DNA from: Gordonia alkaliphila
GTDB taxonomy: Bacteria; Actinomycetota; Actinomycetes; Mycobacteriales; Mycobacteriaceae
Assembly (NCBI RefSeq): GCF_023017165.1
Contig: NZ_JALKBW010000001.1
Coordinates: forward strand, 868,001 to 932,000
Direction: 5' to 3'
DNA: 64,000 bases
In this document: positions 25,825-34,279 of the stretch, piece after piece
Layout of the letters: each line of letters begins with the position of its first letter
Position numbering within the stretch: the stretch's first letter is position 1
Program-made: the position numbers and the translations under genes
Notes under the pieces: model-generated
What the model was told of the DNA's origin: nothing
Seen by the model: only the letters and a program-made list of their open reading frames with translations
The model's database searches: none

Positions 25825-27636
25825 CTAGAACGGCGGCTCACTCTCCGGATCCAGCACCAGCCGCATCGCCGCCCGGCCGGCTTCGCGCGCGTCGACCTGC
25901 TTCTTGGTCAGCTTCGCTTCCTCCGCCAGCCGACGATCCCGATTCGCGTTCCGCTCCGCCCGCCGCCGCGCATGCTTGGCTTCGGTCCGCGTCAGGCCGT
26001 TCGCCCGCTGCACACTGTCGTCCGCGACGCTGCCCGTCGTCGTCCCGATCGACGACCCCTCGGCCAGCTGGTGCCGGCACCGCAGCTGCGCCAGCCGCGG
26101 CATCAGCCACTGGTTCGGCGCGAGAGCCTCGACGGTCTGCCCGCCCGGAGTGGTGACGGCCGAGTGATACCGGCCGTCGGCGTCGATCCAGAGCTCGTCG
26201 ACGAACCCTTCCAGATTGGTTTTCATCAGATGATGAAACCGGCACTTGGGAAGTAGATTGCAAATGCAAGTAGGGCCGCCGCGGTCCGGGCAGATGTTGT
26301 CGAACTCGGCCACATGGTCCAGATCGCAGGCGAAAGCCGCCCGTTCACACCCCGGGATCGAGCACGTTCCCCACAGGAACCGGGCGAGGAGATCGACGAG
26401 CAGATTCGGCCGATACGGATCGCTCGGCAACGCCGTTTTCGCGATCAGGAACCGCGGCTTCAACGCCGATCCGGGCTCGGATTCGCTTGCGGCAGTGCCA
26501 TTCTCACGATTTTCCGGATCAGGGTGTGCGTCATCGGCCCGGCACTCGTCCGGGCTGTCGGGGCGGGGTCCTTTTCGATGGACCGCCGCCTCGTCGAGGT
26601 CGTCGCCGAGCTGCGCGGCGGCAGGATCGGGTTCGAGGAGATCGTCGAGGCGGTGTTCGTGAATCACCGCATCGTCGCGCTCGGCGATCTGCCGCACGTG
26701 ATCGCCCGAGATCGGTCCGTAGCCGTCGAGATACCCGCACTGATCACCGCCCGCGAGGGTCGCGGCATCGCACAGCACATGCACCACGATCCGCGCCGCC
26801 CGAGCATCGAGCTGCGGCTCAGCGATCTGCGCGGTGCAACCGTCGCTCTCGCACAAGCACGTGAACGGCTTGCGCTGCAGCAAGGCGATCGCCGCATCCG
26901 ACCGCGCCTGCGCCTTGGTGCGCGGGTCGGCGTCGCAGCGGCCGACGATCACCGCATCCAACATCTGCCACACGAGCCGCACGTCCTCGGCGGTGGCGAC
27001 AACGGACAGCTGTGCCATCCCCGCTTCCAGCGTCGACATGCTCGCAGTGCGGCCGGCCTTGGCACCTTCGCGCTCACGGCGCTCAGCGTCCGGATCGTGG
27101 ACAGCAACATAGCGGCGCGCAAGAGCAGTGGTCTTGGTCAACGACAACGACGTCAAACCGCCGCCCGCCCCGCGAATCTCAAGGGCGAGGAGCCGGTCGA
27201 TCTCGGCGATGATCTTCTCGTCGAACACCAGCGCCGTCGCCATCGCGACCTTGTGGAACCGGTCGTGATCGATCAGACCGGACCGCATGGTGTCGTACAC
27301 CTTCGGCAGCCGATCGCGGGCACAGAGAGCGTCGCTCAGCAGGCGATGGGCGGCGTAGTTGGTCGTCCGCATACTCAACTGCAGCTCCAGCGCGGTCTGC
27401 ACTTCCAGATCCAACAGGGAGTGCTGCGTCGCCACCGGGTTCGGACTCTGCGCCAGCAGGCGATCGAACATCGACATCGCGTACTGGAACTGCAGCCATT
27501 CGAGCTGGCAGCGCCGCAGCGAAGCCCCGCCGATCGCGGTCCCGAGCTCGGCAGTCGACAGCTTCTTGAGTTCCTCGCCGGCTGCGGGCAGGCCGAAGTC
27601 AGCGCCGATTCCCGCAGCAGCGGTCGCCTTCGCCAT
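25825..27636 (-). CDS. DUF222 / 13E12-family HNH endonuclease-like protein
   Basis: A 603-residue protein of the 13E12 repeat family, which is expanded in mycolic-acid actinobacteria. The long N-terminal DUF222 region (about residues 30-280) is helical; the C-terminal HNH domain contains CSIPGCERAAFACDLDHVAEF and LPKCRFHHLMKT with paired cysteines and the DH...HH catalytic and zinc residues. A variable acidic linker separates them (residues about 345-390). It is read from ATG 27636 behind GGAGGTGAG. A nuclease role is a family inference; some members are thought to be tied to mobile DNA. It is the first gene of the island after radA. Confidence 0.85.
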   Translation of the reverse strand: MAKATAAAGIGADFGLPAAGEELKKLSTAELGTAIGGASLRRCQLEWLQFQYAMSMFDRLLAQSPNPVATQHSLLDLEVQTALELQLSMRTTNYAAHRLLSDALCARDRLPKVYDTMRSGLIDHDRFHKVAMATALVFDEKIIAEIDRLLALEIRGAGGGLTSLSLTKTTALARRYVAVHDPDAERREREGAKAGRTASMSTLEAGMAQLSVVATAEDVRLVWQMLDAVIVGRCDADPRTKAQARSDAAIALLQRKPFTCLCESDGCTAQIAEPQLDARAARIVVHVLCDAATLAGGDQCGYLDGYGPISGDHVRQIAERDDAVIHEHRLDDLLEPDPAAAQLGDDLDEAAVHRKGPRPDSPDECRADDAHPDPENRENGTAASESEPGSALKPRFLIAKTALPSDPYRPNLLVDLLARFLWGTCSIPGCERAAFACDLDHVAEFDNICPDRGGPTCICNLLPKCRFHHLMKTNLEGFVDELWIDADGRYHSAVTTPGGQTVEALAPNQWLMPRLAQLRCRHQLAEGSSIGTTTGSVADDSVQRANGLTRTEAKHARRRAERNANRDRRLAEEAKLTKKQVDAREAGRAAMRLVLDPESEPPF

Positions 27637-27966
27637 GCCCTCACCTCCCCAAGCGAGTCAGTGCACCTTGTCGATCAGGTGTACTACCTACACGTTACGC
27701 CGATCTACCTATTAGAACAAGCGTTCGGAGCCGAATATTTCAAAGTTTTTGAAAAAACTTTCGTGAGCCCCTGACCTGCAGGATCACCCCATTCCGCGCG
27801 CCCAGTGGCCGCGATCCTGCGGCCACTGGGCTCGCCGAAGGACCGAAGGGACCACCTAGCACCTTCCATCTGCCTGAACTCTCTGGAATCTCCGATAAGT
27901 TGCCTCTGAGCTGCACTGCTTGCCGGACCCGATGTTCCGGATACACCCGCCGATCGTGCCTTGCCC
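27637..27966. other. Gap between DUF222 and mcrC genes
   Basis: About 330 bases without a supportable gene. The right part of the DUF222 upstream region is A/T-rich (near 27700-27770) and includes TTGTTC and TAACGT 17 bases apart on the minus strand, a possible promoter for the DUF222 gene. A strong hairpin (27800-27831) lies in the middle. Nothing is recognised in 27840-27966. Confidence 0.5.
27800..27831. terminator. 12-bp stem hairpin downstream of mcrC
   Basis: GCCCAGTGGCCG (27800-27811) pairs perfectly with CGGCCACTGGGC (27820-27831) across an 8-base loop. It sits past the mcrC stop on the minus strand and upstream of the DUF222 gene, so it could end the mcrBC transcript. No T-run follows. 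Confidence 0.6.
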
Positions 27967-29334
27967 TTATCGCACATACTGTTGCCCTTGCCCGGCAGTG
28001 CGGACCGGCCTCTTCGACGGACCCAGAGAGGGCGTGGGCTGGAGGTAGGTGGCGAGTTTGGCGACGCAGGCGTCTTTCTCGGTGGGGAGTCCCAAGAACG
28101 ACAGTTCGCTCGAAGCAGCCAACCACGGACCGTTCCGCTCCGGGTCCGGCACCACCGGGTCCACCGACGGGTACGCCAGCATGCCGCGCGGGGCGTCGAA
28201 CGTCGTCGCATAGGCGTGCAATTGGTACAGGTCCTCGCGGTCCACCCCGCGTCGGCCGCCGAGCCGCTTGTACTTGGCGTCGATCACCGCGGCCACCGGG
28301 TCTTCCCCCACCAGCACGTCGGGGTACAGCTTGCCGAGCGTGCGCGTCGGGTCCACCGACGACCGCGCGAGGTGACCGGACACGTGCTCGGTGGTGCCGT
28401 GCCGCACCGGCAGTTCGGTGGCGAGCCCGACGCAGTGCAGCACGAACATCTCCCACAGCTCGGCCACGTCGATCAGGACGCCGTGCGTGGAGTCGTCGGA
28501 GGCGTCGACGCGGAGGCGGTCGTCGTTCACGATGCGCCACGACAGTTCCGCCGCCCGCCGCCACTTAACGGTGATCGGGCTGTAGCGAGCGGTCCGGATC
28601 TCGTGCAGGGTGGGCGACGTCGGTCGCGCCCCGACGGCCTGCCGCAGCACCGCCATCTGGTCGTGCAGGCGGGCGCCGCGCCAGCGGTCGCCGGCGAGCC
28701 GTTGGTCGAAGTACCGGTCGGCCAGGATCACCGCGCGGGCCGGGGCGTTGTCGTAGCTGCGGACCACCCGCGTCGACACCACGTCCCGGTGCCCCGCCGC
28801 CCGTCGTCGGCCGGTCGCCGACACGTCGAGTCGCCCGCGCACCGCGAGTCCGTGGCTGGTGACCTTCACGCCCGTCCGCGGCAGCGCATGCTGGCCGGCG
28901 GTGAGGACGGACGCCCGCCACAGCGCGGCGAGCAACTGCGTCACCACCGTGCCCGTCTCGCTCGACGACGACGCCGCCCGCGGGAGCACCTGCACGTTGA
29001 GGATCGTGCTGATCCATTCGATCACCGTGTCGATACCCAGGCGCGGACGGATCTCCAGCGTCCGGCCGTCATGGCGGATCTCCCCGATGTACCGACCCGC
29101 GCGCCAGCCGTCGACGTCGCGGGTCAGAATCGGCTCGATCGTCGGCTCGTGGTCGCCCTGCAGCTGCGCGTTCAGCACGAAGCCCTCCGGGGAGAGTTCG
29201 GCGATCTCGGCCAGCCAGTCGTGCTCGTCGCCGACCGGACGACGCTCCCAGTACCGCTCGGAGGTGAGGTCGTCGATCACGAACCGGTCCGATGAAAGGT
29301 CCTGCGGCGCAACCTTTCCCGCGCGCTGAGCCAT
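27967..29334 (-). CDS. mcrC: McrC-family restriction subunit
   Basis: A 455-residue McrC-type protein, the nuclease subunit of McrBC type IV restriction, which cuts DNA carrying modified cytosines together with the McrB GTPase. The N-terminal part binds McrB; the C-terminal PD-(D/E)xK nuclease core is visible as LYPDVLVGEDPVAAVIDAKYKRL near residue 355, followed by EDLYQLHAYATTF, the usual continuation in McrC. The ATG is two bases after the mcrB stop, so the pair is co-transcribed. The reading frame is intact, whereas mcrB is broken, so the system may be inactive or recently damaged. Confidence 0.87.
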   Translation of the reverse strand: MAQRAGKVAPQDLSSDRFVIDDLTSERYWERRPVGDEHDWLAEIAELSPEGFVLNAQLQGDHEPTIEPILTRDVDGWRAGRYIGEIRHDGRTLEIRPRLGIDTVIEWISTILNVQVLPRAASSSSETGTVVTQLLAALWRASVLTAGQHALPRTGVKVTSHGLAVRGRLDVSATGRRRAAGHRDVVSTRVVRSYDNAPARAVILADRYFDQRLAGDRWRGARLHDQMAVLRQAVGARPTSPTLHEIRTARYSPITVKWRRAAELSWRIVNDDRLRVDASDDSTHGVLIDVAELWEMFVLHCVGLATELPVRHGTTEHVSGHLARSSVDPTRTLGKLYPDVLVGEDPVAAVIDAKYKRLGGRRGVDREDLYQLHAYATTFDAPRGMLAYPSVDPVVPDPERNGPWLAASSELSFLGLPTEKDACVAKLATYLQPTPSLGPSKRPVRTAGQGQQYVR

Positions 29335-29336
29335 GG

Positions 29337-31179
29337 TCAGCCGGCCGGAGCTGCCAGCAGCAGTTCCCGGAGTTCAGCGAGCTCCTCGGACCGTCGATCA
29401 GAGCCGGCCAGATACTGCTCCAGCACCGGCTGAATCGACAAGGCCCACAACGACTTCAGCGGCGCCAACGGCTGCTTCTTCCCATCCCACAGGTACTTTC
29501 CGCCGCCGCGGCCGTGTCGTCGTCCGCGCCACTCGCGCCCCACGAAGTACGGCAGGTCGGCGAAGACCGCCGCGCCGAGTTCGTACTCCGGCCCCAGCTC
29601 GGCCATGCCACGGATCCGCGCGTTCAATCGGGTGACGCACGAGGCGACGTCGGCCAGTTGCGGCTCCGCGCGGTCCCACGCGACGGGCACCGACTGCTCA
29701 CTCCACTGCGCGCGCCAGATCGGCCACAGGTCGCCCTCGTCGTACGGGGTGGCGAACCAGAAGAAGCGACGACGCAGCGCGAAGTCCAACGCCTCCACCG
29801 ACTGGTCGATCTCGTTCATGGTGCCGATGATGTAGAGGTTCGACGGCATGCGGAACCGGATCGACTCCCCGTCGGCGCCGTGCGCGAACAGCTCGACGTC
29901 GGTGTCGCGCTTGTCCCGCTCCATGGCGCTGAATGCCTCGCCGAACATCGCGCTCAGGTCGGTGCGGTTGATCTCGTCGAGGATCAGCACGTGCGGCAGC
30001 GCGCGCTCCGGATCGGTTTCCCGTTCCACACGCATGCGCTCCGCCAGCCGAGGCAGCGCGCCGAGTTGATAACTGGTGCCACCATCGGCGTCGAGTTGCA
30101 GGCCCACCATGAACTCGGCGTAGCCGTACGACGGGTGCATCTGCAGGCGCGTCACGTTCTCGGCGACGGCCCGATCGACGGCGCCCGGATCGGTGAAGTA
30201 CTCGCCCACACCCCACTGCTGCAGCGCCGCAGTCCGAATCACGGATTCGGCCAGCTTCATCGCCTGGAAGGTCTTGCCGGTGCCGGGCGGTCCGTAGAAG
30301 ACGATCTGCTTCTTGTACTCCAGCGCGAACGACGGGTCTTCGGCCTCGTCGTCGCCGGACTTGCTCGCCGGCCGCCAGATCGGCTCGAGGTCGTCGCTGT
30401 AGTAGTCGCGACGCGCTTCGCTCCAGTCCGGCAGCCGTTCCTTCAGCGCCAGCCGAATGGCGTAGAGCCGCTGGTCGGTACTGGCGTCGTCGCCCGAGTC
30501 ATCGAGCTCGCCGAACGCCTTCAGCACCAGTTCCTTGTGCCGCTTGGACGCGATCCGCTCGAAGTAGTCGGGGTACAGGAGGTGGCAGACCATGTTGCGC
30601 ATCGCGTCGCACGGCTGATCGCCTTCCTCGGCGAACTGGGCGAAACCCCACGGGTTGCCGTGCAACAGCGCGGCCCGTTCCTCCGGGGGAGCGCTGTTTG
30701 ATCCGCAACGCCAGGTCCATCAGGTAACCGACCAGCAGCGGTTGACCCGAGTTGTAGAACAGGCCCGGGTTCGCGATCCCTGACCGCAATGCCTGGTCGA
30801 CGGTGCTGCCGCTGACGATGTGCAGCTCGGGATGGTCGGGCCCGATGGTCATGTTGATCATCTCGACCTTGCGGCCGCGCCCGACGGCCTCGGTGGGCAG
30901 GTAGTAGATCAGCAGCACTTCCGCGGCCAGCAGCCGGACTTCGATGTCGGCGCCCTGCAGCTGTCGTTCCCACTTGGACGCGAACGTTCCGCCGGCTTCT
31001 TCACCTTCGAGGAGGTTCCCCCAGAACAGGCCGTTCAGCTCGACGAGTCGCTCCGCGGACCAGGCGTCGGGGTAGGTCTCCGGGTACAGCAGGGAGGCGT
31101 CACCGATCAGCGACCCCTCGCGCCACTGCGCGCAGATCTCGTCAATGCCCGAGCGGTCCAACCAAGAGAAAACAGCCAC
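29337..31179 (-). pseudogene. mcrB: McrB-like AAA+ GTPase gene with a one-base frameshift
   Basis: Two overlapping frames together encode one McrB-like protein of about 614 residues. The first 164 residues, from GTG 31179, run MAVFSWLDRSGIDEICAQW to LALRIKQRSP. The rest continues in another frame as EERAALLHGNPWGFAQFAE, then CHLLYPDYFERIASKRHKELV, Walker A YGPPGTGKTFQAMKLAE, Walker B HVLILDEINRTDLSAMFGEA, the GTP-specific IGTMNEID (MNxxD) and LRRRFFWF. One extra base within 30683-30689 (a CCGGGGG tract) accounts for the break. This may be a real inactivating mutation or a sequencing error in a G/C run. A second possible start is GTG 31194. Confidence 0.82.
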
Positions 31180-31219
31180 GCCCCATAGTGTCACCCGCCA
31201 CCGACACTCAGCCCCCGCT

Positions 31220-31238
31220 CCCTGAGCTTGTCGAAGGG
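31220..31238 (+). repeat. 19-bp CCCTGAGCTTGTCGAAGGG repeat
   Basis: An exact copy of the motif lies between the start of mcrB (minus strand) and the stop of the DUF4333 gene fragment at 31256, followed by a partial repeat GTCGAAGGG. Confidence 0.72.
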
Positions 31239-31601
31239 TCGAAGGGCCGACGGACCTACTCCGGCATCGTGTCCGGTATCAACTCCGGATTGTCGGGGCT
31301 GATGTTGTACCGGAAGCCGTCTTCGTCCGCACTCGTCACGGTGATGGTGTACGCGTACCAAGTGCCGAGGATCTGGACTTCGCACGTCTGGGTGTTGCCG
31401 ACACGGCCCTTGATCCCGCCCGCGCAACGGACAGCGGGAGGCTCGCTCATATTCTTACCGAGCTCCTCCGCAATCTCGCTCTGGAGCAAGTCCTGGTTCA
31501 TGCCGTAGATGGTCGGCCCCGTGGTGACGGAGATCTTCGACGACCATGCCGACTCGGTCGTGGGCTTCGACGAGTCGGGGTTGTCGCCGACGCTGAAGCT
31601 A

Positions 31602-32724
31602 GTGTCGCGTGTCGTTAATTAGTTTATGGTTCCTGGGTTGAGATAATTGGCTATGGCGAATTCTCCTGCACCGGCCCTGGAACTGCGTGATGGCGATGCG
31701 GATGAGCTCGATCAGTTGTTGCGATCGACTACAACGCCGGCCGGTCTGGTGCGTCGGGCGCGGATCGTCACGCTCGCTGCCGACGGAATGGCTAATTCTC
31801 GGATCAGTGAGGTTGTGGGAACCTCGATACCGACGGTCATCAAGTGGCGTTCCCGGTATCTCCAGGACGGACTCGCGGGGCTCCTCGACGCCGAAAGGCC
31901 CGGTCGGCCACGGCATCTCGATCACGCCGATATCGTGTCGGCGACGTTGATGCCGCCGCCGAAGAAGTACGGGGTCACGCACTGGTCGTCGCGGTTGTTG
32001 GCCGGGCATCTCGGCATCGGGAACGCGACGGTCGCCCGGGCCTGGCGCGAGTACGGGGTTGCGCCGTGGAGGTCGGGAACATTCAAGTTCTCCACCGACC
32101 CGGAACTGGTCGCCAAGGTCACCGATGTCGTCGGCTTGTACCTGGAGCCGCCGGAGAACGCGATCGTGTTGTGTGTGGACGAGAAATCGCAGATCCAAGC
32201 CCTGGACCGCACTGCGCCGATGCTGCCGATGCAGCCCGGGCAGATCGAACGCCGCACCCATGACTACAAGCGCCACGGCACCACCACACTGTTCGCGGCG
32301 TTGGAGATCGCGACCGGGCAGGTGACCGCAGCGGTCAAGCCCCGACACCGCCACCAGGAGTTCCTGTCCTTCCTGCGGCAGATCGACCGCACCTACCCCG
32401 ACCAGGAACTACACCTGGTCATGGACAACTACGCCACCCACAAGAAAGCCGAAGTCCGCAACTGGCTCGAACAGCATCCGAACATCCACGTCCACTTCAC
32501 CCCGACCTCGGGATCGTGGCTCAACCTCGTCGAAGTCTGGTTCGGCATCATCGACCGACAAGCCATCCGCCGAGGCGTCTTCACCTCAGTCAAAGACCTC
32601 AATGCAAAGATCCGAGCCTTCATCAACGGCTGGAACGACCGCAAACACCCCTTCGTCTGGACCAAGAACGCCGAGGACATTCTGAAGAAAGCCCAACCGA
32701 AAACTAATTAAAGACACGCGACAC
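31602..32724 (+). mobile_element. IS630-family insertion sequence
   Basis: A 1123-bp element. Its ends, GTGTCGCGTGTCGTTAATTA on the left and the complement of TAATTAAAGACACGCGACAC on the right, form a near-perfect 24-bp inverted repeat. TA occurs on both sides (31600-31601 and 32725-32726), the target duplication expected for IS630/Tc1-mariner elements. One intact transposase gene fills it. It sits inside a DUF4333 lipoprotein gene in the opposite orientation. Confidence 0.93.
31653..32711 (+). CDS. IS630-family transposase
   Basis: A 352-residue transposase from ATG 31653 (a TTG two codons upstream is possible). The N-terminal helix-turn-helix region contains VRRARIVTLAADGM and IPTVIKWRSRYLQDG. 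The DDE catalytic core shows VLCVDEKSQIQAL (first Asp), LVMDNYATHKKAEV (second Asp) and SGSWLNLVEVWFGIIDRQ (third acidic residue). All three are present, so the enzyme appears intact and may be active, consistent with the preserved ends and target duplication. Confidence 0.93.
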   Translation: MANSPAPALELRDGDADELDQLLRSTTTPAGLVRRARIVTLAADGMANSRISEVVGTSIPTVIKWRSRYLQDGLAGLLDAERPGRPRHLDHADIVSATLMPPPKKYGVTHWSSRLLAGHLGIGNATVARAWREYGVAPWRSGTFKFSTDPELVAKVTDVVGLYLEPPENAIVLCVDEKSQIQALDRTAPMLPMQPGQIERRTHDYKRHGTTTLFAALEIATGQVTAAVKPRHRHQEFLSFLRQIDRTYPDQELHLVMDNYATHKKAEVRNWLEQHPNIHVHFTPTSGSWLNLVEVWFGIIDRQAIRRGVFTSVKDLNAKIRAFINGWNDRKHPFVWTKNAEDILKKAQPKTN

Positions 32725-32885
32725 TAGCGGAGCAGCCCGTCGCAAAGACGGCCGCCCCCACCGCCCCCGAGATCAGCAGCTGACGGAATCGACTGTTCAT
32801 GACCGGACCACCCGAGGAGCGTTGGTCCTGCCAGTATTGACCGTTTAGCCAATTTCCTCAGGGAAATATCAGTTTTACCCCGCCC

Positions 32886-32904
32886 CCCTGAGCCTGTCGA
32901 AGGG
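32886..32904 (+). repeat. 19-bp repeat copy with one mismatch
   Basis: CCCTGAGCCTGTCGAAGGG differs from the consensus at one base. It lies 9 bases beyond the stop of the intact DUF4333 gene (minus strand), the same relative place as the copy after the interrupted paralogue, which suggests that gene and repeat were duplicated together. Confidence 0.7.
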
Positions 32905-32912
32905 CCGAGAAC

Positions 32913-33263
32913 CTACTGCGGAATCGAATCCGGATCGTCGGCCTTGATGTTCCAGTTGATCTGATCACCCTCCACGGAGACCACCGTCGCGGTGTACGGA
33001 TGCCACTCGCCGAGGATCTGCACCTCGCACGACTGCGTGTAGCCGATGGTGCCTTCCAAGCCGCCGTCGCAACGCACCGCGGGCACGTTGGCCGGGTCCT
33101 GGGCGAGTTGCTGGGCCGAGTTGGTCTCCAACACCGACGCCGCGACGGATGGCTTCGGCGCTTCCGACTTGTCGCCGATACTGACGCTCGCCGAACAGCC
33201 CGTGACGACGAGGGCCGCTCCCGCCACCCCCGTGACCAGTAACTGACGCAGACGACTGTTCAT
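32913..33263 (-). CDS. DUF4333 lipoprotein
   Basis: A 116-residue exported lipoprotein, the intact paralogue of the gene broken by the IS630 element. The signal peptide ends with VVTGCSAS, a lipobox. The mature domain contains VPAVRCDGGLEGTIGYTQSCEVQI with the two cysteines of the DUF4333 pattern, WHPYTATVVSVEGDQ, and ends ADDPDSIPQ. It starts at ATG 33263. The two genes share the MNSR-RQLL start and downstream repeat, so they are a recent tandem duplication. Function unknown. Confidence 0.85.
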   Translation of the reverse strand: MNSRLRQLLVTGVAGAALVVTGCSASVSIGDKSEAPKPSVAASVLETNSAQQLAQDPANVPAVRCDGGLEGTIGYTQSCEVQILGEWHPYTATVVSVEGDQINWNIKADDPDSIPQ

Positions 33264-33345
33264 GACCGGACCTCCTGGGAAGCAATCGAGTCATGCCAGT
33301 ATCGACCGCCGAGGAAGTTTCCTCAGGCAATCATCAGTTTTGCTC

Positions 33346-33870
33346 TCAGGGGCGCGACTGCGCAGCCGCGTCGAGGTACTTCGCGTAGTGCTTGCGCAGG
33401 TCGATCTCGATGAAGATGGCCGACGCCTTAGCCACCGGCTCGGGATCGTCGTCAAGACGTGCGACGGCCCGCACGAACACCTTGCGCCGTTCCTTCGCCG
33501 CCACCTCGGCCTCGAAGTGCAGGGTGGAGCCGATCGGGATGGGCTTGAGGAAGTCGACCTCCAGGTGCCCGGTCACCACCGGCACACCGATGATGAGCGG
33601 CGTGGTGCCGAGGACCTCGTCGAATGCCGCGGTCAGGACGCCGCCGTGGATCACGCCGGGCCCGCCCAGCATCCACTCCTCCACCTTCATCTCCGCGGTG
33701 GTGGTGAAGCCTTCGCCGGCGTACACGGTCACGTGCAGTCCGCCGGGCGCGTTGACGCCGCAGCCGTGGCAGAGATCGTGGTGCAGACGGAACGGATCAC
33801 CCGGGGCCGGGGCCTTCGGATGCCTCTCCATCGGATCTGACACGTCCGGGAGGCTGAAATTGGTGCTCAC
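33346..33870 (-). CDS. PaaI-type hotdog thioesterase
   Basis: A 174-residue single-hotdog acyl-CoA thioesterase. LCHGCGVNAPGGL is followed by the catalytic-region signature GPGVIHGGVLTAAFDEVLG, where the HGG and Asp/Glu positions match 4HBT/PaaI enzymes, and VTGHLEVDFLKPIPIGSTL. No signal peptide. It starts at ATG 33870. It stands alone among exported-protein genes and may belong to the core genome rather than the island. The acyl substrate is unknown. Confidence 0.82.
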   Translation of the reverse strand: MSTNFSLPDVSDPMERHPKAPAPGDPFRLHHDLCHGCGVNAPGGLHVTVYAGEGFTTTAEMKVEEWMLGGPGVIHGGVLTAAFDEVLGTTPLIIGVPVVTGHLEVDFLKPIPIGSTLHFEAEVAAKERRKVFVRAVARLDDDPEPVAKASAIFIEIDLRKHYAKYLDAAAQSRP

Positions 33871-33970
33871 CTCACGTGACGATAGTCCATCGATGCGGTC
33901 GGCCCGGATTCCGTCGTCATTGACAGAATCCGGGCCGATAAGCCTGAACAGGAACGCTCAGGCAGGCAGC

Positions 33971-34279
33971 CTACTTGGCGCCCTTGTCCTTGTCGTCTCC
34001 GCCGCCGGTGCCGCCGATGACGCCGCCGATAATGCCGGGCAGCAGATCGTTCAGCGAGCCGGTGCTCGACAGCTGGCCTTCGGCCGAGCCTAGGCCCGCG
34101 GAATCCAGCGAACCGAGGACAGCTTCACCGGCGTTCGGCGTGCGCACCTTGGTGCAGGCGGTCATGTTCGGGAACTCGACAGTGCCGAGCGGCGGGTTCG
34201 GGGTGGCCCGGAACTTGGCGCCGAAGCTGGTGAGCTCGGTGCCGGCCTTCACGCTGGAGGGCAGCTTGTAGCTGAAACT
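33971..34279 (-). pseudogene. 3' fragment of a secreted-protein gene (5' end lost)
   Basis: An open frame of about 100 codons that enters from the right with no start or signal peptide: FSYKLPSSVKAG, then FGAKFRATPNPPLGTVEF and a Gly-rich tail GGVIGGTGGGDDKDKGAK. Content and tail resemble the C-termini of the secreted proteins that follow. Internal ATG 34252 could start a 93-residue product but would lack export. The frame ends abruptly at about 34279, where the oppositely oriented fragment of another secreted protein begins. Confidence 0.6.

Larger units (their letters stand above)
31256..32800 (-). pseudogene. DUF4333 lipoprotein gene interrupted by an IS630 element
   Basis: The start of the gene (ATG 32800) encodes MNSRFRQLLISG and a signal peptide ending in ATGCSA, a lipobox; the sequence stops at the insertion after about 25 codons. 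The remainder, from 31601 down to 31256, continues in the same frame as SFSVGDNPDSS and ends with VRCAGGIKGRVGNTQTCEVQI and ISPDNPELIPDTMPE. Removing the insertion and one TA restores an open frame of about 139 residues. A close, intact paralogue starts at 33263. DUF4333 proteins are small exported proteins with a cysteine pair and unknown role. Confidence 0.85.

Noticed and set aside
30499..30690. The overlap of two mcrB frames considered as programmed frameshifting
   Set aside because: No slippery heptamer with a following pseudoknot is evident, and other McrB proteins are made from one frame; a mutation or sequencing error is simpler.
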